Shown: positions 8,933 to 18,136, counted from the stretch's first letter. The stretch is 64,000 nucleotides of DNA from an uncultured Eubacteriales bacterium (GCA_900548115.1 URJL01000005.1:3239-67238), one strand, 5' to 3'. Numbers and translations: made by a program. The notes: generated by a model from the sequence alone, not told the origin.

Positions 8933-10069
8933 ATGTATAAGCTTTTAAAACAGGAAGGAAAAGCCCGACTCGGAGAGTTTGAAACGGTTCACGGAACCAT
9001 TCACACCCCCGTTTTCATGAACGTCGGAACATCGGCTGCCATCAAGGGCGCCGTTTCCACGGGCGACCTTGAAAAGATCAAATGTCAGGTCGAGCTTTCC
9101 AACACCTATCATCTGCACATCCGCCCCGGCGACGACGTTATCCGCGAAATGGGCGGACTGCACGAATTTTTTAACTGGCACGGTCCGATCCTCACCGACA
9201 GCGGCGGATTTCAGGTCTTTTCGCTGGCGACTCTTCGCAAAATCACCGAAGAGGGCGTTTTCTTCAATTCGCACATGGACGGAAAACGCATTTTCATGGG
9301 TCCGCGCGAGAGCATGCGCATTCAGGCAAATCTCGGTTCGACCATCGCCATGGCGTTTGACGAATGCGTCGAAAACCCGGCGGAATATAAATATGCCAAA
9401 AACTCCTGCGACCGCACGGTGCGCTGGCTCAAGATCTGCAAAGAAGAAATGGCGCGTTTAAAAGCAGAACCCGACGCCGTAAACCCGCATCAGCTTCTTT
9501 TCGGCATCAATCAGGGAAGCACGTACGACGATCTGCGCATCGACAACATGAAACAGATCGCCGAGCTGGGTCTTGACGGCTACGCCATCGGCGGACTTGC
9601 CGTCGGTGAATCGGCGGACGAAATGTACCGCATTATCGAGGCGGTCGAACCCTTCATGCCGAAGGATAAGCCGCGGTATCTGATGGGCGTCGGAACGCCC
9701 GTGAACATTTTGGAGGCGGTCTATCGCGGCGTCGACTTTTTCGACTGCGTTATGCCCAGCCGAAACGCGCGCCACGGAAATCTCTTCACGTGGAGCGGGC
9801 ACATGAATCTGAACAACAATAAATACGAGCGCGACAAACGCCCCATCGATTCCGCCTGCGACTGCCCCGTTTGCCGCCGCTATTCCCGCGGTTATATCCG
9901 CCATCTCTTCAAGGCGCGCGAAATGCTCGGCATGCGTCTTTGCGTTCTGCACAACCTGTATTTTTACAACACGCTGATGGAGGAGATTCGAAAGGCGCTT
10001 GCCGAAGGACGCTACGAAAGCTTTTACCGCGAAATGCGCGAAAGACTTGCAAAGCGCGTGGATGACTGA
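8933..10069 (+). CDS. tgt: Queuine tRNA-ribosyltransferase
   Basis: A 378-residue bacterial TGT that exchanges guanine-34 for the queuosine precursor in tRNAs with GUN anticodons. It shows the active-site stretch LTDSGGFQVFSL, the MDGKRIFMGPRESM region, AMAFDEC and GGLAVGE. The zinc site is CDCPVCRRYSRGYIRHLF followed by the distal His of VLHNL (CxCxxC...H). The length is normal. An AAAGGAA site precedes the ATG. It is the last gene of the operon, closed by an intrinsic terminator. Confidence 0.97.
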   Translation: MYKLLKQEGKARLGEFETVHGTIHTPVFMNVGTSAAIKGAVSTGDLEKIKCQVELSNTYHLHIRPGDDVIREMGGLHEFFNWHGPILTDSGGFQVFSLATLRKITEEGVFFNSHMDGKRIFMGPRESMRIQANLGSTIAMAFDECVENPAEYKYAKNSCDRTVRWLKICKEEMARLKAEPDAVNPHQLLFGINQGSTYDDLRIDNMKQIAELGLDGYAIGGLAVGESADEMYRIIEAVEPFMPKDKPRYLMGVGTPVNILEAVYRGVDFFDCVMPSRNARHGNLFTWSGHMNLNNNKYERDKRPIDSACDCPVCRRYSRGYIRHLFKAREMLGMRLCVLHNLYFYNTLMEEIRKALAEGRYESFYREMRERLAKRVDD

Positions 10070-10084
10070 CCGATTGAATCGAGC

Positions 10085-10121
10085 AAGCAAAACCCGACCG
10101 CAGACGCGGTCGGGTTTGCTT
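10085..10121 (+). terminator. Intrinsic terminator after tgt
   Basis: A GC-rich hairpin with arms AACCCGACCGC and GCGGTCGGGTT, extended by AAGCA/TGCTT, ends 50 bases after the tgt stop and is followed by a TTATAATT stretch. Confidence 0.75.
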
Positions 10122-10150
10122 TATAATTACATATTCTTTACCAAGCGAAA

Positions 10151-10175
10151 AGAGCGCCCGCGAGCGCTCTTTTTG
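10151..10175 (-). terminator. Intrinsic terminator of the minus-strand membrane-protein gene
   Basis: The hairpin AGAGCGC/GCGCTCT is flanked by AAAA and TTTTT on its two sides, so it could work in both directions. It lies 10 bases past the stop of the gene at 10185-10706. Confidence 0.65.
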
Positions 10176-10184
10176 AATTGATTT

Positions 10185-10706
10185 TTATTGTGAAGCCGTA
10201 TCTTCGCTTTTTCGAAGTTTTCTTCTTTCGGCAATTTGCAGACACAGCAAAATGAGGTTGACGACAAAGAGAATAAAGGAAAGAAGATACGCGATTTCGA
10301 TAACCCCGTCATGCCGAATCCTACCGAAAAACACGTACGAATCCGATTCTCCCCCGTCCGGAAGAAAAAGGTAAGCGGTAAGGTACGTGATATCCGACCA
10401 GAGGACGTATTTCGAAAGGATCGCCGACCGTTCGAAAAAGGGAAGCGACCGGAAGCAGACGAGGACAAAGAACAGCGTATGGATGACGGGAATCGCGAAC
10501 ACTGTGGCGATCGTACGAATCCATCCGAAGTTGAAAAAGCCGCAGATTGCGGCGGCAAGCACGCACAAAACGGAAAGCATCGTGTATTTTATCCGCACAC
10601 GATCTCCGCTTTTCACGGCAAGCACTGTGACCGTGACCAAAGCCGCGGCACCGATAAGAAGCGCTGTCAAAAAAGCAAAGACAAGCAAGAAAATATTCTG
10701 TTCCAT
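10185..10706 (-). CDS. Multi-pass membrane protein of unknown function
   Basis: A 173-residue protein that I do not recognise. It has about five hydrophobic segments: an N-terminal segment (IFLLVFAFLTALLIGAA), a second around MLSVLCVLAAAICGFF, a third around IATVFAIPVIHTLFFVLVC, a region near LSKYVLWSDITYLTAYLFL, and a C-terminal one (YLLSFILFVVNLILLCLQI) followed by a basic tail. The ATG at 10706 is preferred over the one 30 bases upstream, because AAGGAGA sits just before it. It is transcribed towards the tgt terminator and follows the rnf operon on the same strand, but 110 bases separate it from rnfB. Confidence 0.6.
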   Translation of the reverse strand: MEQNIFLLVFAFLTALLIGAAALVTVTVLAVKSGDRVRIKYTMLSVLCVLAAAICGFFNFGWIRTIATVFAIPVIHTLFFVLVCFRSLPFFERSAILSKYVLWSDITYLTAYLFLPDGGESDSYVFFGRIRHDGVIEIAYLLSFILFVVNLILLCLQIAERRKLRKSEDTASQ

Positions 10707-10816
10707 ACGAAAGTCTCCTTTTTCATTCAATTTCATTCAAAATCATTTTGATCCTTCGAATTGTTTCAAAATTCGGCTTCGCTCGGGACATTATTGTTCT
10801 TTACGCTTTTAAAATT

Positions 10817-11680
10817 TTACGCCTGCGCGCCCGTCTCCGTCGGAATATCGGGCACCTTCGGTTCGGCTTCCTCTACGGTCGTTTTTTTATACGCCGACCA
10901 GATGATCTTGCGCGGGCAGACGCTTTCACACTTGCCGCAGCCGACGCATTTTGTATAATCGATCTCCGCCACATTGTCGGTCACTTTGATCGCGCCGACC
11001 GCGCAATTCTTTTCACAAAGGCGGCAGCCGATACAGCCCGCGTCGCAGTAGCTTTTGGTCACCGCTCCCTTGTCGGCGGACATGCAGCCGACCCAATACG
11101 GAATATCGGCGGGCACCAGACGAATCAGCTTTTTGGGACAGGCGGCGACGCAAACGCCGCACGAGCGGCATTTTTCATAATCCACGGCGGCGACGCCGTT
11201 GATGATATGGATCGCGTCGAAGGGACATGCCTTTTCGCACGTTCCGAGGCCGATACAGCCGTTGGGACACACTTTATCGCCGCCCGAAAGACGGTTGGCG
11301 GCAACGCAGTCCGAAACGCCTTCGTAAATATACTTTTTCTTGGCAAGATCGTTTGTTCCCGAGCACATTACCTGTGCGCGCATTCTGCGCGTCTTCACAT
11401 CGGCGGAAACACCCATAATCTCGGCAATTTTCTTTGTCGTCTCCTCGGTACAGCTGTTACAGGCGTTGATCGGCGCCTTGCCCTCGACGATCGCCGAGGC
11501 GAGCGCCGCACAGCCGGCATAACCGCAGCCGCCGCAATTGGCGCCGGGAAGACATTCGGTGATTCTTTCCACGCGCTCGTCGGTCTTGACGTAAAAGATC
11601 TTCGACGCTGCCGCAAGGATCACGCCCAGAACGGCGGCAATGGCGGCAAACCATCCGAAAGCGGTCAATACAGAACTCAT
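10817..11680 (-). CDS. rnfB: Rnf complex subunit B (ferredoxin-type, Fe-S)
   Basis: A 287-residue RnfB, the Fe-S subunit thought to take electrons from reduced ferredoxin. An N-terminal membrane anchor (VLTAFGWFAAIAAVLGVILA) is followed by the RnfB Fe-S motif CLPGANCGGCGYAGC. Several ferredoxin-type CxxCxxCxxxC groups come next: CPNGCIGLGTCEKACP, CRSCGVCVAACP, CIGCRLCEKNC and CVGCGKCESVCP. The length fits the clostridial form. It is the last gene of rnfCDGEAB, 34 bases after rnfA. Confidence 0.97.
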   Translation of the reverse strand: MSSVLTAFGWFAAIAAVLGVILAAASKIFYVKTDERVERITECLPGANCGGCGYAGCAALASAIVEGKAPINACNSCTEETTKKIAEIMGVSADVKTRRMRAQVMCSGTNDLAKKKYIYEGVSDCVAANRLSGGDKVCPNGCIGLGTCEKACPFDAIHIINGVAAVDYEKCRSCGVCVAACPKKLIRLVPADIPYWVGCMSADKGAVTKSYCDAGCIGCRLCEKNCAVGAIKVTDNVAEIDYTKCVGCGKCESVCPRKIIWSAYKKTTVEEAEPKVPDIPTETGAQA

Positions 11681-11714
11681 ACTTCGATACCTGTTTCCTT
11701 TCTTTTACCTGTTC

Positions 11715-12302
11715 TCAGCCGATCGTGACGCCCGAAAATCCGGAGAACGCCATGGCGAGAAGTCCCGCCGTCACAAGAGCGATCGGGAAGCCCTTAAACG
11801 GTTTCGGAATATCGGCAAACGCCACCTTTTCGCGCACGCCGGCAAAAACGACAATCGCAAGCGTAAAGCCGAGACCCGACGCAAAGCCGTAGATCGCGCT
11901 GACCAAGGGATTATAATCGTTCTGCACGCAAAGGAGCGCCGCTCCGAGGATCGCACAGTTGGTCGTGATGAGCGGAAGATAAATGCCCAGCGCCGCATAC
12001 AGGGCGGGGACCGATTTTTTGAGAAACATCTCAATCAGCTGTACCAGCGCCGCAATGATCAGAATGAAGGCGACGGTCTGTAAGTACTGCATCTCGAACC
12101 GAACCAATATATATTGGTTCACAAGGCTCGTGATCAGCGAGGAAAGCGTCATAACAAAGGTCACGGCGCAGCCCATGCCCAGAGCGTTCGAGGGGTTTTC
12201 GGAAAGTCCGAGGAACGGACAGCAGCCGAGGAATTTCGAGAAAATATAGTTCTCTGCCAAAATCGCCGTAATGATCAGCGACAGAATAAACGAAAGACTC
12301 AT
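11715..12302 (-). CDS. rnfA: Rnf complex membrane subunit A
   Basis: A 195-residue, six-helix membrane protein of the RnfA/NqrE family. The sequence begins MSLSFILSLIITAILAENY and has the conserved FLGCCPFLGLSENP stretch containing the membrane cysteine region that binds an intramembrane Fe-S cluster together with RnfE. The start overlaps the rnfE stop by 4 bases, so the two homologous subunits are translated together. Confidence 0.96.
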   Translation of the reverse strand: MSLSFILSLIITAILAENYIFSKFLGCCPFLGLSENPSNALGMGCAVTFVMTLSSLITSLVNQYILVRFEMQYLQTVAFILIIAALVQLIEMFLKKSVPALYAALGIYLPLITTNCAILGAALLCVQNDYNPLVSAIYGFASGLGFTLAIVVFAGVREKVAFADIPKPFKGFPIALVTAGLLAMAFSGFSGVTIG

Positions 12303-12922
12303 TTACCGCTCCCTCCTTTCTTTTCCGAAACGGCATTCCGAACCGCCGTTACGGCGGCGATCAGAAAACCGAGCGTGATAAACGCACCCGCGGGCTGGAT
12401 AAACAGCAGCATCGGCGTATATCCGAAGCGAAGAAGAACATCCGCTCCGAACAGAGTCCCCGCACCCAAAAGCTCACGGATCATACCGAGAAGCGTAAGG
12501 GCAAAAGTGAATCCGACACCCATGAAGAAGCCGTCCAAAATCGACGGAAGCACGCCGTTTTTCGAAGCGTAAGCCTCGGCGCGGGCAAGGATGATACAGT
12601 TTACGACGATCAGCGGGATAAAAAGACCGAGAGATTTGTCGATTGCGGGGAGATAGGCTTTCAAAAGCAGCTGGATCGCCGTAACAACGCCCGATATCAC
12701 GACGATGTACGACGCGATACGGACCTGAGACGGGATAAAACGGCGCAGAAGCGAGATGAGCATATTGGAAAGGGTCAGAACGCAAATAACGGTAAGACCC
12801 ATCATCAGTCCGTTGAGCGCCGAGGTGGTGGTAGCAAGCGTCGGACACATACCGAGAAGCTGAACAAAGGTCGGGTTCTCGCTGACAATGCCGGCAAACG
12901 CACGTTCTTTGATCTTATTCAC
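12299..12922 (-). CDS. rnfE: Rnf complex membrane subunit E
   Basis: A 207-residue, six-helix membrane protein of the RnfE/NqrD family with the conserved ENPTFVQLLGMCPTLATTTS. The best start is the GTG at 12922 (VNKIKERAFAG), preceded by GGAGGGG. An upstream ATG at 12988 would add a basic stretch that merely reads the rnfG 3' end in another frame. The gene overlaps the rnfG 3' end by 8 bases. Confidence 0.94.
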   Translation of the reverse strand: MNKIKERAFAGIVSENPTFVQLLGMCPTLATTTSALNGLMMGLTVICVLTLSNMLISLLRRFIPSQVRIASYIVVISGVVTAIQLLLKAYLPAIDKSLGLFIPLIVVNCIILARAEAYASKNGVLPSILDGFFMGVGFTFALTLLGMIRELLGAGTLFGADVLLRFGYTPMLLFIQPAGAFITLGFLIAAVTAVRNAVSEKKGGSGK

Positions 12923-13571
12923 CTTGCGTCCCCTCCGTTTCTTCGGTGTTTTCGGTTTGTTCGCCCGTCTCTGCCGACGGAGCCGCAACCGCGCTTAAAT
13001 TGGCTGCGACGGTCACGATACGCTTTGCGGTAAAGACCGCTTCGGTGACGGGCTTGGACGTTTTGGTCGCGCCCGAAATAACGTAATCCTTATAATTTCC
13101 CGAAAGGGTGCTTTCCGACGTCTCGATAAACTGCTCGGTAAACGACTTTTCGGTGACTTTTGTGCCGATTCCCGAGGTCTCGTCATTGGTCGAAACGATC
13201 TTGACGCCCGTGACAAAGGCGGACGGATCGAGCGAGACGATCATGTCGACATCGCCCTTGAAGCAGGCGGGCGAGAGCTTTACGCAATAGCCCTTTACTT
13301 CCTCGCCGCTCTTCACAAGATAAACGGCGTCCACCGTTTTGGCGTCGGCATCGTCAAGATTTATCGGCATTTCGGCGTAGGTAACGCTCTCGCCGTCGAA
13401 CAGCTCGGCAATGGCGTTTTTCAGCGCTTCTTCGTTGTTTTGCGCGATAACGGGGGCGGTGAAATGATTGACCGTCGCCACGAGAAGCGCAATAATGCCG
13501 CAGATCGCAACAAGGGGAAGCGCGATCTTTAAAACATAAAGAAAAGTGGAGGTTTTTTTGTTCTCATTCAT
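12915..13571 (-). CDS. rnfG: Rnf complex FMN-binding subunit G
   Basis: A 218-residue RnfG with one N-terminal membrane helix (LKIALPLVAICGIIALLVATV) and an extracytoplasmic FMN domain. The covalent flavin site is SGATKTSKP, where the Thr carries FMN through a phosphoester bond in the family. The C-terminal tail is rich in Glu and Thr (TGEQTENTEETEGTQGE), an unusual acidic extension. It overlaps rnfD by 4 bases. Confidence 0.95.
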   Translation of the reverse strand: MNENKKTSTFLYVLKIALPLVAICGIIALLVATVNHFTAPVIAQNNEEALKNAIAELFDGESVTYAEMPINLDDADAKTVDAVYLVKSGEEVKGYCVKLSPACFKGDVDMIVSLDPSAFVTGVKIVSTNDETSGIGTKVTEKSFTEQFIETSESTLSGNYKDYVISGATKTSKPVTEAVFTAKRIVTVAANLSAVAAPSAETGEQTENTEETEGTQGE

Positions 13572-14542
13572 GCTTTTTTGCCACCTCCAAACACACGGGG
13601 TCTTGTAAATTTATCGATGTACCACGCAAGGCAGTTCATTACGAGAATCGCAAACGAAACGCCCTCGGGATAGCTTCCGCAGGTGCGGATAAAAACGGTG
13701 ATAAGTCCGCAGCCGATTCCGTAGAGAATACGTCCGCGGTATGTAACGGGGCTTGTGACGTAATCGGTCGCCATGAAGAACGCGCCGAGAATAAGACCGC
13801 CCGAGCAAAGCGTGCTCAAAACATACTGCACCGCATCCATTCCGCTCGCGGGGAAAAGATACGAAAGGATCGCGACCGTCGCGATATAGCAAACGGGGAT
13901 CTGCCACGTAATGATCTTACGTACAAAGAGATACAAAGCGCCCGCCAAAAGAAGCAGTACCGAAATTTCGCCGATACAGCCGGCGCAGTTGCCCAAAAAC
14001 AAGTCAAGCAGGCTATCGGGCGGGGCAACGCCCTCTTTCAGCGAAGCAAGCGGCGTCGCCGACGCAACAATGTCCGCTCCTTTAAGCGAAAACGCGGGAA
14101 GCTTTTCCGAAGGGGCAGTAAAGCGCGCCATGTCGCCGGGAAACGCCAAAAACAGGAAGACGCGCGCGGCAAGCGCGGGATTTACGACGTTTTTGCCGAT
14201 TCCGCCGTACAGCTGCTTTACGATCACGATCGCAAAAAAGCTTCCGACGGCCGGCATCCAAAGCGGAACCGATACGGGAAGACAGAAAGCGAGAAGCATA
14301 CCCGTGACCGCCGCCGAAAGATCGCCGATATCGTTGCTTTTATTCATGATCAGACGATAGAGATATTCGAACAGCACCGCCGAGCCGACCGATACCGCCG
14401 TCAGCGTCAGCGCCCGTGCGCCGAACAGATAGACCGCCCACACAAGAGCGGGACACAGCGCGATGATAACATCCAGCATGATCAGCCGCGTGGTGTCCTC
14501 ATGGCGCATATGCGGGGAGGAAGTAACCTTTAAAAAGTCCAT
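13568..14542 (-). CDS. rnfD: Rnf complex membrane subunit D
   Basis: A 324-residue, multi-helix RnfD/NqrB-type subunit with a covalently bound FMN. The flavin site is probably ASATPLASL (family motif SGAT, here with Ala for Gly). The conserved N-terminus is SSPHMRHEDTTRLIMLDVII, and GGIGKNVVNPALAARVFL follows. I use the ATG at 14542 with AAAGGTG upstream. The open frame continues upstream to 14788, but that stretch reads the rnfC 3' end out of frame. Confidence 0.94.
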   Translation of the reverse strand: MDFLKVTSSPHMRHEDTTRLIMLDVIIALCPALVWAVYLFGARALTLTAVSVGSAVLFEYLYRLIMNKSNDIGDLSAAVTGMLLAFCLPVSVPLWMPAVGSFFAIVIVKQLYGGIGKNVVNPALAARVFLFLAFPGDMARFTAPSEKLPAFSLKGADIVASATPLASLKEGVAPPDSLLDLFLGNCAGCIGEISVLLLLAGALYLFVRKIITWQIPVCYIATVAILSYLFPASGMDAVQYVLSTLCSGGLILGAFFMATDYVTSPVTYRGRILYGIGCGLITVFIRTCGSYPEGVSFAILVMNCLAWYIDKFTRPRVFGGGKKA

Positions 14543-14568
14543 AAACAGCACCTTTCTTCCGTTATGCG

Positions 14569-15888
14569 TTAGGCTTGTGGCTTGGGACGCGCTTTGATCT
14601 TGTCCTTCGCCTCGCGTATGTATTGAACGATCGGAACATTGCCGGGGCAGATAAACGAACAGCTTCCGCATTCCATACAGCTCATAATGTTGTAGGAAAG
14701 ACAGTCGTCGAGCTTTCCCGCCTCGGAAAAGAGCGCAAGATAAAGGGGTGTTAAGTGCATGGGACAGACGCTTACGCACTTTCCGCAATGAATACAGCGC
14801 GGAGACGTTTTTTTCTCGTATTTGTCCGAGAAGAAAAGAAGCGCCGAGGTGCCCTTTGTGACCGTCGCGTCAAGATCCCACTGCGCCGCGCCCATCATGG
14901 GACCGCCGTTGATGATCTTGGAAAGCTCTCCCTTGATGCCGCCGCAGTATTCGATGACATCGCGGTAAGAGGTTCCGAGCGGAATACGAAGGTTCTTCGG
15001 CTCGGCGATACAGTCGCCGTCGATCGTCACGGTGCGGGCAATCAGCGGCATGCCCTCGACCACGGCGTGATAGATCGCCGCACAGGTCTCGGCGTTGAAG
15101 ATAACACAGCCGACATCGGCGGGAAGCTTGCCCGTCGGAATCTCGACGCCGTTTAAGGCATATACGATCTGGCGCTCGTCGCCCTGCGGATATTTGGTCT
15201 TGAGAAGCTTTACCGAGAACATCTCGTCGTCGCTGACCAATTCCTCCAGCACCTTCGCCGCATTTTTCTTGTTGTCCTCGATAGCAAAGGTCGCTTTTTT
15301 AAGTCCCAGCGCGATGAGTAAAATTTTTACGCCGTTGATGACGTCCATGGGGTGTTCGAGCAGAAGGCGGTGGTTCGCCGTGATAAACGGTTCGCACTCG
15401 GCGCAGTTGACGATAATCTCTTTTGCCTTGCCTGCCGCCGATTGAATCTTGGCGTAAGCGGGAAAGGTCGCGCCGCCCATGCCCGAGATACCCGCCTCGC
15501 GCACAAGGTTTACGACCTCGTCGCAGGTGATCTCGGTGATCTTTTTTTCATAAGGCTTGATATCTTCGCAAAGGCGGTATTCGCCGTCGTTTTTAATGAC
15601 GACAAACTCGGTCTTGCCCGCGCCCATATACGAATTTCTCGTTTCGATGCGCTCGACCGTGCCCGAGACGCTGGCGTGTACGGGACAGGAAAGAGCCGCG
15701 TCGTTGCGCGCAATGACCTGACCCATCGCGACCGTGTCGCCCTTGGCGACGATCGCCTTGACCGGTGCGCCGATATGCTGCTGAAGAGGTAACGCTATGA
15801 ATTCCGGAGCGGGCATATCCTCGATGGGCTTTTTGTTGGTGCCTTTACAGCCGTCCACATGGATACCGCCGGAAAATGTGATAGCCAT
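14569..15888 (-). CDS. rnfC: Rnf complex NADH-binding subunit C
   Basis: A 439-residue RnfC, the soluble subunit with the NAD(H) and FMN sites. The N-terminal barrel domain has FSGGIHVDGCKGTNKKP, and the nucleotide region has GISGMGGATFPAYAK. Two [4Fe-4S] motifs lie at the C-terminus: CIHCGKCVSVCPMHL and CMECGSCSFICPGNVP. It is the first gene of rnfCDGEAB, the usual clostridial order. An AAAGGA site precedes the ATG. Confidence 0.97.
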   Translation of the reverse strand: MAITFSGGIHVDGCKGTNKKPIEDMPAPEFIALPLQQHIGAPVKAIVAKGDTVAMGQVIARNDAALSCPVHASVSGTVERIETRNSYMGAGKTEFVVIKNDGEYRLCEDIKPYEKKITEITCDEVVNLVREAGISGMGGATFPAYAKIQSAAGKAKEIIVNCAECEPFITANHRLLLEHPMDVINGVKILLIALGLKKATFAIEDNKKNAAKVLEELVSDDEMFSVKLLKTKYPQGDERQIVYALNGVEIPTGKLPADVGCVIFNAETCAAIYHAVVEGMPLIARTVTIDGDCIAEPKNLRIPLGTSYRDVIEYCGGIKGELSKIINGGPMMGAAQWDLDATVTKGTSALLFFSDKYEKKTSPRCIHCGKCVSVCPMHLTPLYLALFSEAGKLDDCLSYNIMSCMECGSCSFICPGNVPIVQYIREAKDKIKARPKPQA

Positions 15889-15947
15889 ATCGTTTTGATT
15901 CCTTTCTTGATTCTTCGAGGGAAAGTTGTGTTCCCTACCAAAGGGGT

Positions 15948-15976
15948 ATTATACACCTTTTTCCGCGAAATTTCAA
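15948..15976 (-). promoter_or_regulatory. Promoter of the rnfCDGEAB operon
   Basis: Read on the minus strand, TTGAAA (15976-15971) and TATAAT (15953-15948) are separated by 17 bases, about 60 bases ahead of rnfC. The rest of the 350-base gap to the divergent mecA-like gene is AT-rich, with no gene seen. Confidence 0.75.
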
Positions 15977-16156
15977 CCGTTCCTTTCCGTATAGTCGCCG
16001 AATGACGGTGAAATTGATAAACTGTTTACAAGAAAAAGCATGTTTGTTCGTTAATTAAAATTTTAACGTATCACGTTATTTCTTTCACATTTTTGTTTTG
16101 CTCCTCCTTTTTTGTCCCCCTCCCCCGCCGTTTTGGGGTTTGCCATATATTACAGG

Positions 16157-16186
16157 GTGACAAAACACCCCCGAAAGTATTATACT
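16157..16186 (+). promoter_or_regulatory. Possible promoter of the mecA-like gene
   Basis: GTGACA (16157-16162) and TATACT (16181-16186) are 18 bases apart, and the leader then has a short GGGGG/CCCCC hairpin (16195-16209). The -35 match is weak. Confidence 0.4.
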
Positions 16187-16239
16187 ATAAAAAAGGGGGG
16201 CTTCCCCCTGCGGCACAACGCAAAAGGAGACCGTTCCGT

Positions 16240-16860
16240 ATGGAAATTCTGAAGATAAGCAAAACCGCCATAAAATTCAGCCTCACGCGCGAGGAGCTGT
16301 CCCTGCGGGGACTTTCCGCCGAGGCGCTCGACAAAACGACAACGGGCGCACGGCGGCTGATTTGGGAGCTGATGGACCGCGCCCGCGTCGAACAGGGCTT
16401 TGACTGCGGCGACGCGCGGCTTTTGGTGCGGGTCTTTCCCTCGCGCGACGGCGGCTGTGAGTTGTTCGTCACGTCGGAAAAAGAAGAGGAACGGGAGGAA
16501 AAAGAAAGGGGCGACACGAACGTCCCGCGCGCCGTTTTGTTTCTGCCCGAAAACGACGAGGCGCTCTTCTCGCTCTGCCGCCGCATGAAGGCAAGCGGTT
16601 TTCGCGGAAAAAGCGAGCTTTTTGCCGACGAGCAAAACCGCCTGCTTCTGCTGTTCGAGCCGTGCGGACGGCTTCCCTCTTACATACGGGAGCAAAGAGA
16701 AAAGAGAACCGCGCGCGCTTTTCCCTTTGTCGGCGAATACGGCACGGTCTTTGCGGCAAGCGAAGAACGCCGCGCCTATCTTGCCGAGCATGCCCGCTCC
16801 GTCTGCGGAAAAAATGCGGTGGAGACCCTTTCCCGTATCGGCGCGGGAGAAGAATTTTAA
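16240..16860 (+). CDS. MecA-like adaptor protein
   Basis: A 206-residue protein whose first part (MEILKISKTAIKFSLTREEL, then SLRGLSAEALDKTT and ARRLIWELMDRARVEQGFD) follows the pattern of the MecA N-terminal substrate-binding domain. MecA delivers proteins to the ClpC/ClpP protease. The middle is a charged Glu/Lys/Arg linker, and the C-terminal part (DEALFSLCRRM through the Tyr-rich VGEYGTVFA) fits the MecA ClpC-binding domain. The ATG at 16240 has AAAAGGAGA upstream. The overall match is distant, so the function is likely but not certain. Confidence 0.7.
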   Translation: MEILKISKTAIKFSLTREELSLRGLSAEALDKTTTGARRLIWELMDRARVEQGFDCGDARLLVRVFPSRDGGCELFVTSEKEEEREEKERGDTNVPRAVLFLPENDEALFSLCRRMKASGFRGKSELFADEQNRLLLLFEPCGRLPSYIREQREKRTARAFPFVGEYGTVFAASEERRAYLAEHARSVCGKNAVETLSRIGAGEEF

Positions 16861-16940
16861 AAAATTCGAAAAAAGCGTTTTCTTTCGCCGATTTTTGTGC
16901 TATACTGGTAAAAAAGATTCGACCGAACAAAAAGGGGGCG

Positions 16941-17546
16941 ATGACGACGGAAAACAGAACGACTGCCGACGGGAGCGCAGAGCGCTGGGAAGCGCTTGAA
17001 AACGCCTGCCGAAACTGTACCCGCTGTACTCTCTGCAAGACGAAGCACAATACGGTCTTCGGCGTCGGAAACAAAAACGCGCGCCTTATGTTCGTCGGCG
17101 AAGCCCCGGGAGAACAAGAGGACCTTTCGGGCATTCCGTTTGTCGGCGCGGCGGGACAGCTTTTGGACAAATATCTCAGCGCCGTCGGCATTTCGCGTGA
17201 CGACGTTTACATCGCCAACATTTTAAAATGCCGCCCGCCCCGCAACCGCGACCCTCTGCCCGAGGAGCAGGACGCCTGCATGGATTTTCTGCGTGAGCAG
17301 ACGCGTCTTATCTCGCCGAAGGTCATCGTCTGTCTCGGGCGTATCTCCGCCCTGCGGCTGATCAAGCCCGATTTCAAAATCACAAAGGAGCATGGAATTT
17401 GGTTCCGCAAGGGTGCTTTTCGCATGTGCGCCGTTTATCACCCCTCCGCGCTTCTGCGCGACCCGTCCAAGCGCGAGGATATGTTAAAAGATATGATCGA
17501 AATTGCCCGCATCTGCGGCGACGGCGCGAAAAACGACGCGACGTGA
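16941..17546 (+). CDS. Type-4 uracil-DNA glycosylase (Fe-S)
   Basis: A 201-residue family-4 UDG that removes uracil from DNA. Motifs: GEAPGEQEDLSGIPFVG (active-site GEAPG), ILKCRPPRNRDP, and VYHPSALLRDP. The Fe-S cysteines are in CRNCTRCTLC, ILKCRPP and EEQDACMDF. The length is normal. The ATG at 16941 has AAAGGGGG upstream; a weak TATACT at 16901 may be its own promoter. Such enzymes counter cytosine deamination. Confidence 0.93.
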   Translation: MTTENRTTADGSAERWEALENACRNCTRCTLCKTKHNTVFGVGNKNARLMFVGEAPGEQEDLSGIPFVGAAGQLLDKYLSAVGISRDDVYIANILKCRPPRNRDPLPEEQDACMDFLREQTRLISPKVIVCLGRISALRLIKPDFKITKEHGIWFRKGAFRMCAVYHPSALLRDPSKREDMLKDMIEIARICGDGAKNDAT

Positions 17547-17630
17547 CCCGTTTTTGCCGTCCGTCGCATTCCGTGCAAAACAAAAAACCAAGGGCAAAGA
17601 GCAAAAATCAAAGGAAGTGTTTTTTTCATT

Positions 17631-18122
17631 ATGAGCATTATCGTAAGACCCTACCGCCACGAGGATACCCTTTCCGCCGCCGCCATTTGGAACCGCGTTG
17701 TGGAGGACGGCATCGCATTTCCTCAGCTCGAACCGATGACTCCCGAGGAAGCCGAGGGTTTTTTTGACAATCAGTCGTACACCGGCATCGCCGAGGACAC
17801 CGAAACGGGCGAGATCGTCGGACTTTATATTCTGCACCCCAACAGCATCGGACGCTGCGGGCATATCTGCAACGCGAGCTATGCCGTCAAAGCGTCGGTG
17901 CGCGGCAAGCACATCGGCAAAGAGCTTGTGACCCATTGCCTTTCCGAAGCAAAAAAACTGGGATTTCGCATTTTGCAGTTCAATGCCGTCGTCGCGACCA
18001 ACAGCGCGGCACTGCATTTGTATCAAACGCTCGGCTTTACCCGTCTCGGCACGATCCCGGGCGGATTTCGCATGGACGACGGACATTACGAGGACATTAT
18101 CGTTCATTATAAAACGCTCTGA
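17631..18122 (+). CDS. GNAT family N-acetyltransferase
   Basis: A 163-residue GNAT. The acetyl-CoA site is in SVRGKHIGKELVTHCL (the Q/RxxGxG/A type loop), and the C-terminal strands are LGFRILQFNAVVATNSAALH and LGFTRLGTIPGGF. It resembles L-amino-acid or phosphinothricin-type acetyltransferases, but the substrate is not readable. An AAAGGAAG site precedes the ATG; the next gene starts 14 bases after its stop. Confidence 0.88.
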   Translation: MSIIVRPYRHEDTLSAAAIWNRVVEDGIAFPQLEPMTPEEAEGFFDNQSYTGIAEDTETGEIVGLYILHPNSIGRCGHICNASYAVKASVRGKHIGKELVTHCLSEAKKLGFRILQFNAVVATNSAALHLYQTLGFTRLGTIPGGFRMDDGHYEDIIVHYKTL

Positions 18123-18136
18123 CGCGGGAGGAAAAT

